A DNA stretch of 64,000 nucleotides from positions 62,001 through 126,000 of the forward strand of contig CAKOYU010000003.1 of assembly GCA_934130975.1 (NCBI GenBank). Direction: 5' to 3'. This stretch comes from an uncultured Clostridia bacterium. GTDB lineage: Bacteria; Bacillota; Clostridia; TANB77; CAG-508. The position numbers were made by a program, and so were the translations under genes. Shown here in pieces: positions 54,866 to 62,670 of the stretch (positions are counted from its first letter, which is position 1; each line of letters starts with the position of its first letter). Under the pieces are notes generated by a model that saw only the letters and a list, made by a program, of their open reading frames with translations, ran no database searches and had not been told where the DNA came from.

Positions 54866-57800
54866 TTACCCTTTATATTTCTTTTTAATGATAATCATTA
54901 TTGCAATAAATACAACTGCAATAGCTGCCATTGTTAAATACATAAGGATTGATTTTGTGTCACCAGTAAATACAGACGGAAGCAATGAGTTTTGATATAC
55001 AATAGAATAAACATCATTTTCCTCTGTAAGCTTTTCTCCATTTGCAAAAACGCCTTTGTCATTTATTTCAATCTTGACAACTTCGTCAGATAACATATAT
55101 CCCTTCGGTGCTTTTGTTTCCTTAATGTAATATGTACCGTATCTTAAATCACTGAATAGAGCAGTACCATCATCTGTGTTTGCGTTTACAGTTACGATTT
55201 CATTCTTACACTCTGCATCAGAATATAATGTAAATTCAAACTTCTTGCTAATGATATTTTCGCCAGTTATACTATCAACCTTATTAACCAATACGGATGA
55301 TAAAATTGGTGAATCATTCATCACAACTGTTTGAGTAGCTTTATCATTTGTAACAACAAAAACAATTGAGTTTGCTACCTCGTAACCATAAGGTGCGGTC
55401 TTTTCAGTAAGAGTGTATTTTTGACCTTCTACAAGTCCATTTGCGTAATGAGCTGTATCTGTTGATGTCCAGCTATCTACAACATTACCGCTTTCATCAG
55501 TAATTGTAAGCTCTGCTCCAACTACTTCCTTTTCTCCAATAATGTCAGTTTTGCTTATCTGAACTTGCTTATCAGTCATTGTAATATTGATAACAACACC
55601 ATCATCTGAAATATGAATATGATGTTGTGTAGCATCTACCACATATCCTGTAGGGGCTGCTACTTCTTTTACAATCCATTCGCCGTAAGGAATATTACTA
55701 AATGAAAATGCTCCATCCTTATCAGTTTTTGTTGTAGCAATAGCGTTCTTTTCTGAAAATTCTGTAGTACCTACTTTAAAGATACCAATAATTGCGCCTT
55801 CGAGCTTATCATTATCTTTATTTATCTTAATACCCTCAACCTTACCTCGTTTAAGTGTATTATTGATTTTCTCATTACCACTAACATCTATTTTAATGAC
55901 CTTTGTGTCCTGTCCAGCATAATTAGTGTTAAATTGATAATGCTTATTTGATAATATATAATGTTCGTCAGTTGCAATTTCTTTAGCATACCATTTATAA
56001 CCAATCGGCAAATCACAGTCAAATGTTATTTTACCGTTTTCATCACAGTTAGCAAATGTAACTAAAGAATCCTTTGGAATACTCGTTCCATCAGCAGCCT
56101 TTACATCTTCATCTGCAAAAATACCAAATTGTACAGATTTAATTTCATTGTTATTACCAATGCCATATATTTTGTCTTGTTCTATTGTCTTACTCAATGA
56201 AACTGAAACCTTCTGGCGCTCATTATAAACCGAAAGAGCTGTACTTGTTACCTTAATATTCTGTCCTGCATAAGTAAGCTCAACATTGTGATTATCCTTA
56301 TTAAGAACAAATTTAAGTGGAGCTGTTTTTTCAATAACAGTATATTTTCCAAGATATAATTCTTTTGATTTCGCTATACCTTTATCGCCTGTAGTTATTG
56401 TATCTACAAGTTCTCCCTTTTCTGCTCTAACTGTACCGTCTGTTGTTGTGATGTCTTCGGCAGCATAAATTTCATATACTGCATCCTTTAAATTGCCTTT
56501 TTCATAAATAGGCATATATGTATTTAGGTTCAGTTTTTCATTCATTGATGAATTAACGGATGAAAATACTTCACCTGTTTTTGTAATTTCGATTACACCT
56601 TTTTGTGCTATATCCTTAGCCTTAACTTTAACAACTGTTACGCCTGTATCAGTTGAAGAGTTTTCTTGATTTATACTAAATGCTATAGGAGTGCTATCAA
56701 GCACATAACCATAAGGAGCTTGTACCTCAACAAGTTTATAATCACCATATTCTAACTTTTCTGGAGTAATTAAATATCCTTCTGAGTTCGTGTAGAATGT
56801 ATGAATAGTAGTAACTTGTGGATATGTATATTTCATTGAAATTCTATGACCGTCTGCATCATAAATTTCAAAAGCCGCACCAGCGTATGGAATCTGTTTA
56901 TTTGTTTCTTTGTCAAGTTTTACAACCTTTAAATAAGAACTGAAATTAGCATTGTTGATTAAGAATTTATAAGTAACATTATCTGATTGAATAAAAACAT
57001 CAAAATCAGTAATTTTTTCTCTGCCATCCCAGCCCTTAGTCTGATGCACCGTATAAACACCATACGGCAAGAGTTTTGAAGATGCAAAACCATCTTCATC
57101 ACAAATAATTGTATCTCTTTCGTCTGGATCAGCATTTACAAAAGAACCTGATGATTTTAAGTAAAGTTGAAATTCTGCGCCCTTTTCTGGTGTTTCGATT
57201 TTTGTACTACCATCATCTGTGTGCTTAATGATAGAAACTTTACCCTTTTTTACTTGTTCTTTTACAGTATTTGAAGTCCAGTTATATTCAACTGTATAAA
57301 GCTGAGGGTCTGCTCCTACTGGATATACTGTTTCATCAAGAAGATAGCCTTCTGATGGTTGGATTTCTTTAAGAGTCCAATTTGTATCACAAACAAAATA
57401 ATCAGTAGTAAATGTGCCATCATTTTGTGTTGTATATTGAGCTACAAGTGTATCACCGTGATACAAGCCATAAATTGCTCCGCCAAGCTTTGCATCACCC
57501 TGAGGATGTGTTTTCTCAATATCTTGTTTGTTTACGCTTACTCTGAATTTCTTTAACTTATTTGTAAAGTATTTGTTTGTAACTGAATTCCATTCAATAT
57601 CACCTGTCTGGTTTTCGGGAATTACATATTTTATCGGTGTATTTACTTCTTGAATTGTATAATTACTACCAATTAAAATATTACTGAATGTAGCAACACC
57701 ATTTGAATCCGTTGTTGCATATTCATCAACTGGAATACCTGAAAGAGATGTACCTGTCAAATGGAATTGAAGCCCAGCCTTTAGATTGTCTTCACAATCT

Positions 57801-58915
57801 TTTATAACAGAAAGTGAACCTCTCTTTAAAACATTTGAGAATGTTACTGTTGCTGTTTTGTTTCCGCCTTCAACTGTTACTGTCTGTGAATTTTGTGGCA
57901 CATATTTATTTATGCTTTCTTCTGTTACTGTATATGTGCCAGGATTGATGCCTTCGATTTTCCATTCGCCGTTACCATCTGTTGCAATTGTTCTATTAAA
58001 ACCATTCGGTCCAGTAATAGTAAAATTGATTCCACTTACTTTACCATCTTCTGATGTTTTCTTTAATTGAAGATTGCCTAAAGGTTGGACATTACCGTTA
58101 ATCGCAAGTCCAACTGGATCATAGTAAGCTGAATATAGTAATTTTTGAGTTCCACCTTCTTTAGGGTTATACAATAAACAATCATTTCCATTACCAGTAA
58201 TCGTTTTATTATACTCTCCTTGACGAATAGAAAAAGATGTATTAGTACAAGTTTTATCTACTGTAATTACTAATTTATTAGAATTTTTTGAATGACTAAT
58301 AGTTACTCCGCTTGTGTTTTTATTAGTGAATTCTGGATAATCCTTTAATACACTATTTGTATCTGTTATTGTTTTACTCGAACCAGCGTTGATTGTTCCT
58401 ATATTTTGACCATTAAAAGATGGTCTTGTTTCGAGATTTTTCATATTTGCTTCTGCATTGTCACACCAAGCTTTATATCCAGTATCAGAAAAAGACCAAG
58501 ATGTATTACTTCCCATTACAGCCCATACCTTTTTTTGGCAATAAGCCATATCAAGCCAATCTATATCGTTTCCGTGTTCCATATAATAACCAGCAAATAT
58601 CCATTGAGCTGCTGATAACACTTTTGAATCGCTCGGTTTTCCTTTTGTTCCTAAAGAAGAACTACTTGGAGATGTTTTTCCATATTCAATACAAAATAGA
58701 GGATATGTTTCACCACCTACGGTTGTTGTATGGAGTTCGTGACCATAATGTGTTTCTTTTTTCACACTAATTGTTGCATTATTATCTTTTTCGCCTAAAT
58801 TCATATTTGATGATGCCGCAAAAACATTTAGCGGAATAGTTGTTGCAATCATCAAAATAGTTAAAAATATTGCTAATATTTTTTTAAATAATTGGTTATT
58901 CCTCTTTATTTCCAT
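54866..58915 (-). CDS. Giant thioester-domain and CnaB-repeat surface adhesin
   Basis: A 1349-residue exported protein with signal peptide (to about residue 33). The N-terminal head, HELHTTTVGGETYPLFCIEY, has a cysteine (75) likely to form the internal thioester with a later Gln (as in SAAQWIFAGYY), giving covalent attachment to host surfaces. About ten CnaB/SpaA-like beta domains follow from near residue 285, each with GxYTVTE-type ends (GTYTVTEESINKY). The C terminus has SVFTGDTKS, a membrane helix (MYLTMAAIAVVFIAIMIIIK) and a short basic tail. It should be the main substrate of the sortase at 40.7 kb. Confidence 0.82.
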   Translation of the reverse strand: MEIKRNNQLFKKILAIFLTILMIATTIPLNVFAASSNMNLGEKDNNATISVKKETHYGHELHTTTVGGETYPLFCIEYGKTSPSSSSLGTKGKPSDSKVLSAAQWIFAGYYMEHGNDIDWLDMAYCQKKVWAVMGSNTSWSFSDTGYKAWCDNAEANMKNLETRPSFNGQNIGTINAGSSKTITDTNSVLKDYPEFTNKNTSGVTISHSKNSNKLVITVDKTCTNTSFSIRQGEYNKTITGNGNDCLLYNPKEGGTQKLLYSAYYDPVGLAINGNVQPLGNLQLKKTSEDGKVSGINFTITGPNGFNRTIATDGNGEWKIEGINPGTYTVTEESINKYVPQNSQTVTVEGGNKTATVTFSNVLKRGSLSVIKDCEDNLKAGLQFHLTGTSLSGIPVDEYATTDSNGVATFSNILIGSNYTIQEVNTPIKYVIPENQTGDIEWNSVTNKYFTNKLKKFRVSVNKQDIEKTHPQGDAKLGGAIYGLYHGDTLVAQYTTQNDGTFTTDYFVCDTNWTLKEIQPSEGYLLDETVYPVGADPQLYTVEYNWTSNTVKEQVKKGKVSIIKHTDDGSTKIETPEKGAEFQLYLKSSGSFVNADPDERDTIICDEDGFASSKLLPYGVYTVHQTKGWDGREKITDFDVFIQSDNVTYKFLINNANFSSYLKVVKLDKETNKQIPYAGAAFEIYDADGHRISMKYTYPQVTTIHTFYTNSEGYLITPEKLEYGDYKLVEVQAPYGYVLDSTPIAFSINQENSSTDTGVTVVKVKAKDIAQKGVIEITKTGEVFSSVNSSMNEKLNLNTYMPIYEKGNLKDAVYEIYAAEDITTTDGTVRAEKGELVDTITTGDKGIAKSKELYLGKYTVIEKTAPLKFVLNKDNHNVELTYAGQNIKVTSTALSVYNERQKVSVSLSKTIEQDKIYGIGNNNEIKSVQFGIFADEDVKAADGTSIPKDSLVTFANCDENGKITFDCDLPIGYKWYAKEIATDEHYILSNKHYQFNTNYAGQDTKVIKIDVSGNEKINNTLKRGKVEGIKINKDNDKLEGAIIGIFKVGTTEFSEKNAIATTKTDKDGAFSFSNIPYGEWIVKEVAAPTGYVVDATQHHIHISDDGVVINITMTDKQVQISKTDIIGEKEVVGAELTITDESGNVVDSWTSTDTAHYANGLVEGQKYTLTEKTAPYGYEVANSIVFVVTNDKATQTVVMNDSPILSSVLVNKVDSITGENIISKKFEFTLYSDAECKNEIVTVNANTDDGTALFSDLRYGTYYIKETKAPKGYMLSDEVVKIEINDKGVFANGEKLTEENDVYSIVYQNSLLPSVFTGDTKSILMYLTMAAIAVVFIAIMIIIKKKYKG

Positions 58916-58984
58916 AATTTTATCCTTTCCTTATTTATTTTTGATTTTTCTTTATATACTACATTTTCTCCTTTCTTTGCATAC

Positions 58985-59014
58985 AAAAAAGAAGCCAAGT
59001 TTCCTTAACTTCTT
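58985..59014 (-). terminator. Leader terminator (attenuator) before the adhesin gene
   Basis: AAGAAG..AAG and CTT..CTTCTT arms around GAAA, then T6 on the minus strand, 70 bases upstream of the adhesin start and just after its promoter. Confidence 0.65.
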
Positions 59015-59032
59015 TTCACTTTTACAAATACT

Positions 59033-59061
59033 ATATTAACTAATTATCCGTATTATGTCAA
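59033..59061 (-). promoter_or_regulatory. Conserved element promoter, copy 3
   Basis: TTGACA, 17-base spacer and TAATAT, with the same flanks TTAGTTAATATAGTATT as the 51.8 kb promoter. Drives the adhesin operon. Confidence 0.75.
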
Positions 59062-59070
59062 GTTATAATT

Positions 59071-59703
59071 TTAATTATATTTAAAATTACCTGTCCACTT
59101 GCCGCAATAACTACAAGACCAACATTCGTAGCCGTATGGTGACTTTTTGTAATACTCATCAAATGTAATTGTTCCATTCTGGTATTGTTGAAAATAGCCA
59201 ATATCCACTTCATCCCAGTAGGCTCTAATTTCGTCCCTATTGTTAAACCATTTTCCCATATTACCACAACTCATACTATGATTGTTATTGTTTGTACAAT
59301 GAGTTTCTTTTTGAATATTCTCTTTGTTACTTTTTGTGTTTTTTGTTGTTTTTATACTCTTTACTTTAGACCATTTTGAATATTTTTTTCCTTTGTATGT
59401 TCTTATCCGAACATAGTATTTTTTGGCTACTTTTAGCTTAGTTATCTTTTTTGATACTGTTTTAGCATTTTTAATTTTTATTGATTTGTTTCCTTTTTTA
59501 AATTTACTGTTAGTAGAATACTGAATTTGGTATCCTGTAATATTTGATTTTTTCTTCCATTTAACAGTAAATGCTTTGCTTTGTGCCTTTACTGATGTAA
59601 TTGTCGTTGTTGGCATTGATGCAGCCAAAACAGTTGTAGGAAATGTCATTGAAATTAACAATATTATTGTTGTTATTACTATAAATATACTCCGTTTCAT
59701 CAT
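59071..59703 (-). CDS. Secreted FN3 protein with C-terminal cysteine-rich cassette
   Basis: A 210-residue exported protein. After the signal peptide comes an FN3 domain, VKWKKKSNITGYQIQYSTNS to KKYYVRIRTYK, then a lysine-rich linker and the cassette as C terminus, with the stop directly after NFKYN. Its FN3 domain is related to that of the 641-residue protein, but order is reversed: FN3 then cassette. It is just upstream of the next promoter. Confidence 0.7.
   Translation of the reverse strand: MMKRSIFIVITTIILLISMTFPTTVLAASMPTTTITSVKAQSKAFTVKWKKKSNITGYQIQYSTNSKFKKGNKSIKIKNAKTVSKKITKLKVAKKYYVRIRTYKGKKYSKWSKVKSIKTTKNTKSNKENIQKETHCTNNNNHSMSCGNMGKWFNNRDEIRAYWDEVDIGYFQQYQNGTITFDEYYKKSPYGYECWSCSYCGKWTGNFKYN
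59074..59306. repeat. Cysteine-rich cassette, copy 2
   Basis: Only one base differs from copy 1 (about position 59284). Ends in a stop codon. Confidence 0.85.
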
Positions 59704-59724
59704 TTTTCTCCTTTATGAAAACAT

Positions 59725-60981
59725 TTAATTATATTTAAAATTACCTGTCCACTTGCCGCAATAACTACAAGACCAACATTCGTAGCCGTATGGTGACTTT
59801 TTGTAATACTCATCAAATGTAATTGTTCCATTCTGGTATTGTTGAAAATAGCCAATATCCACTTCATCCCAGTAGGCTCTAATTTCGTCCCTATTGTTAA
59901 ACCATTTTCCCATATTGCCGCAGCTCATACTATGATTGTTATTGTTTGTACAATGAGTTTCTTTATTATTTTCGGCTGATGAATTGCTATTAGATGATGC
60001 GGACGCCGCATTAGACTTTGATTGTGCTACATTAGTTGAAGAGTTCTTATTTGTGCTATTTTTTGGTGTTTGTTGTTGTGCAGCTTTTTCTTTCACAGTA
60101 ACATCACAAGTCTTTTCAACACCATTAGCTTTTGCTTTTATAGTAGCCTTACCAGCCTTTATAGCTGCAACTTTACCATTATCAACCTTCGTAATGCTTT
60201 CATCACTTGAAGACCATTCGATTTCCTTATTCTTTCCATCAACCTTAGCTTCGATTGTATATTCATCACCAATATTGAGTGATAAGACGGATACATTAAA
60301 ATCAATTGTAGGTTCAGTAATAATAACCTTTACATCCATATATGAAACATTATCATTTGCATCCTTAGCAAAAACATTAGCTGTATATTCGCCTGCTTTT
60401 GTATAATCTACATCTTTATCGTCAAATGTTATCTCTACATTTGTTAAATCTGTTGCTTGATATTTGTTTGTTATGTCCTCTTTACAATCCTTTACGAAGC
60501 TGACTTCTTTTGGATTCATTCCCTCATCAGTAGAAAATACTGGAGCTGTTGTATCTGAAATTGTCAAATGTATTTTCTTAGTATCATCTACAGAAAACAA
60601 TTTTAATCCAAATAATTTATATTCACTTGTATGTGTTATTGTAATATTAGACTTTCCAACAGAATAATACGCCGCATCCCCATCTTTAGTAGCTTCAATG
60701 TTTACTCGTGTATTTTCAGAAGTGACATCAGGATACTTACCTGTATCTACAAGCTCAGATAATGACGGTTCGTAGATTTCGCCATACTCTATTGTAACTT
60801 GCTTTTCTCTTACATCCCATTGGTTGATATTTCTTTCATATACATACCACAAAGAAATAAGTGTAGCAATTAGTATAATTATTATTCCAATTATAACAGC
60901 AGTTTTCTTTTTACTAAAAGCCTTTGCGCTTTGTTGTTTTACATCAGGATGCTGCTTGTTGTTTGTTTCATTATTTTTCAT
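59725..60981 (-). CDS. Membrane-anchored Ig-like protein with C-terminal cysteine-rich cassette
   Basis: A 418-residue protein: short cytoplasmic part, one membrane helix (about residues 29 to 48), an Ig-like/DUF5011 domain paralogous to that at 38578 (NQWDVREKQVTIEYGEIYEP; DTTAPVFSTDEGM), a BIG2-like domain with VLSLNIGDEYTIEAKVDG to KKTCDVTV-like KTCDVTVKE, a Ser/Asn stalk and the cassette, with stop after NFKYN. It overlaps the upstream gene by 11 bases and is thus tied to the transfer operon on the right. Confidence 0.7.
   Translation of the reverse strand: MKNNETNNKQHPDVKQQSAKAFSKKKTAVIIGIIIILIATLISLWYVYERNINQWDVREKQVTIEYGEIYEPSLSELVDTGKYPDVTSENTRVNIEATKDGDAAYYSVGKSNITITHTSEYKLFGLKLFSVDDTKKIHLTISDTTAPVFSTDEGMNPKEVSFVKDCKEDITNKYQATDLTNVEITFDDKDVDYTKAGEYTANVFAKDANDNVSYMDVKVIITEPTIDFNVSVLSLNIGDEYTIEAKVDGKNKEIEWSSSDESITKVDNGKVAAIKAGKATIKAKANGVEKTCDVTVKEKAAQQQTPKNSTNKNSSTNVAQSKSNAASASSNSNSSAENNKETHCTNNNNHSMSCGNMGKWFNNRDEIRAYWDEVDIGYFQQYQNGTITFDEYYKKSPYGYECWSCSYCGKWTGNFKYN
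59728..59960. repeat. Cysteine-rich cassette, copy 3
   Basis: About four base differences from copies 1 and 2 (three near 59916 to 59923). Ends in a stop codon. Confidence 0.85.
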
Positions 60982-61366
60982 CTTTTATTTCTCCCCTATC
61001 ATTGTATAAATCAATTCTATTTCCTAAAATACATATTTCGCTGTTTCTTGTATCATAATACTTTATCTGATTATTAGCATTATTCTTTATTATAATATGA
61101 GTGGATGAATACATATCCAAAAAGAATAAGAATTCGCCTACTACTAATATTCTTCGTCTTTTGGTTGTATCGCTTAATTTTGAATTATTAAGTGCCTTTA
61201 TAAACACATTATACATTTGTCCATCTTTTATATGCTTATGATTCAAATAGAAATTGATAAAACTCATACAATCAACTCTATAATCTTTCGCCGACCGTTT
61301 TTTAAGCTCTTTAGTTTCTAAAAAATCATCTAATTTATTTATCAGTTCTTTTCTTGTAAATGACAT
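60971..61366 (-). CDS. Short protein with integrase-type SAM-like fold
   Basis: A 131-residue protein that begins like the core-binding domain of tyrosine recombinases: LDDFLETKELKKRSAKDYRV, then INFYLNHKHI. There is no catalytic domain, so it is not an integrase. It could bind DNA or be an unrelated small protein. It overlaps its downstream neighbour by 11 bases. Confidence 0.5.
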   Translation of the reverse strand: MSFTRKELINKLDDFLETKELKKRSAKDYRVDCMSFINFYLNHKHIKDGQMYNVFIKALNNSKLSDTTKRRRILVVGEFLFFLDMYSSTHIIIKNNANNQIKYYDTRNSEICILGNRIDLYNDRGEIKDEK

Positions 61367-61388
61367 ATCAATACTCCTTATTTATGTT

Positions 61389-61862
61389 TTAATTTATCGC
61401 AAGTGATATAGCATTTTTAATAAAAGAAACAATTGCAATTATAATAATTATTGGCATAATTAAAGGACAGAATATTACACTTAATATTATTTTTATTGCA
61501 AATTGCACTAAACCCAAACCTATAAAATAACTCAGAACACAATAGCTTACTAATGTGCTTGTGATCCAATATGCTCTGAAAAATACAGATGCAATACTCC
61601 AAAAACTTTCTGTCAATATAATGTTGTTTGTCTGTAGCTCGTTTCTTATAAAGTCTATGGTTGATACAGCTACACTATTCGGAATCCTTAATAATCCAAT
61701 AATAAAATTATTTGAGTTAGTTCCATCAATTGCCTTAATGAAAATTACACTTAATATTCCAAACACTATCAACATTAAAAATAAGCAAATTGATTTTGAC
61801 ATTTTATCTAATATTGCATCAACAAATTTATCACTAACTGCTTTTTCTGATTTTACGCTCAT
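61389..61862 (-). CDS. Polytopic membrane protein of the transfer region
   Basis: A 157-residue protein with about four membrane helices (ICLFLMLIVFGILSVIFIK; WSIASVFFRAYWITSTLVSY; YFIGLGLVQFAIKIILSVIF; LIMPIIIIIAIVSFI). Size and place suggest a small component of the mating channel. No family recognised. Confidence 0.55.
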   Translation of the reverse strand: MSVKSEKAVSDKFVDAILDKMSKSICLFLMLIVFGILSVIFIKAIDGTNSNNFIIGLLRIPNSVAVSTIDFIRNELQTNNIILTESFWSIASVFFRAYWITSTLVSYCVLSYFIGLGLVQFAIKIILSVIFCPLIMPIIIIIAIVSFIKNAISLAIN

Positions 61863-61870
61863 CTTAACAC

Positions 61871-62266
61871 CTACTTATCAAATTCTAAATCTATTCCATC
61901 TAAAATGTCTTTAGTTGCTTCAAGCTCTTTGGTGTCCAAACTTTTAGATATTGTTTCCAGCTCTTTTCCATCAGTCTTAACAACATCTTTTAATGAGTAT
62001 TTCTTGCCTATTGTTGAAATATCTATTTCTCTTACACATTCGCCGAACCATTTATTTTCTTCTGAAAAGCGTTTGATTGTATTCGCTACTTCCATTCTGC
62101 TTATTGCATTGTTCGTAATATAACACGAACCTTGCCTATGTAAAAAATCGTTATTTTCCATATACCGCCGAATTTTATAATAAGCTGTAGGTGCTGCTTT
62201 ATGTGTAAGAGCTTCATACTTGTTTGAATCCAAGTCGAAGTTAATCATCATCCGTTTTTTAGGCAT
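61871..62266 (-). CDS. VapD-like endoribonuclease-fold protein
   Basis: VapD proteins share a Cas2-like ferredoxin fold and some cut mRNA. The 131-residue product keeps the first strand MMINFDLD, the helix YYKIRRYMENNDF, the motif LHRQGSCYITNN and WFGECVREIDISTIGKKYSL. A C-terminal helical part (residues about 90 to 131) is extra. It overlaps by eight bases a small gene upstream that could be its partner or antidote. Confidence 0.65.
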   Translation of the reverse strand: MPKKRMMINFDLDSNKYEALTHKAAPTAYYKIRRYMENNDFLHRQGSCYITNNAISRMEVANTIKRFSEENKWFGECVREIDISTIGKKYSLKDVVKTDGKELETISKSLDTKELEATKDILDGIDLEFDK

Positions 62267-62567
62267 TTTTTATCACCACATTATAGTGTGATTTTATACA
62301 GTCCTCAATATCGTTTTCAACATAGAAATACCATTCTTTAATTACTCTCATAAACCATTTTGTATATGGTAGATTCATTCCTAAATAAAAGAAAGGGTCT
62401 GTATTATCTAAATCAGAGCTATCAAATACTCCTTTTTCAATTTCTGTAAGATTGTGCTTAAAAGCATATTTTCTTATTATATTCAAACATTCCTCTTCTG
62501 TCATTCCATTTGCTTTTAACTTGTTCTCATCAAATACAAATTTCATTCTTAGAATTTCTTGTTCCAT
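62259..62567 (-). CDS. Small partner of the VapD-like gene
   Basis: A 102-residue protein: KFVFDENKLKANGMTEEECL, then YAFKHNLTEIEKGVFDSSD and PYTKWFMRVIKEWYFYVEND. Not recognised. Its stop overlaps the VapD-like start, so they are coupled as in toxin-antitoxin pairs, though the order partner-then-VapD is the only support. The element palindrome lies directly upstream of it. Confidence 0.5.
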   Translation of the reverse strand: MEQEILRMKFVFDENKLKANGMTEEECLNIIRKYAFKHNLTEIEKGVFDSSDLDNTDPFFYLGMNLPYTKWFMRVIKEWYFYVENDIEDCIKSHYNVVIKNA

Positions 62568-62583
62568 ACTCTCCTACTTTCTT

Positions 62584-62599
62584 TTGGCAAAATTGCCAA
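62584..62599. repeat. Element palindrome, copy 4
   Basis: TTGGCAAAATTGCCAA with the same flanks (CTTT before, AAATAATAT after) as copy 1. It lies 17 bases upstream of the small partner gene. Confidence 0.7.
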
Positions 62600-62670
62600 A
62601 AATAATATTTTCCTTCGATTATTATATCATAAAGAATGGTTTTCTTACAATATTTTAAGACGATTTTTGA

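Noticed and set aside
60971..61366. Second integrase
   Set aside because: Only a SAM-like N-terminal fold is present; no catalytic Arg, His or Tyr motifs.
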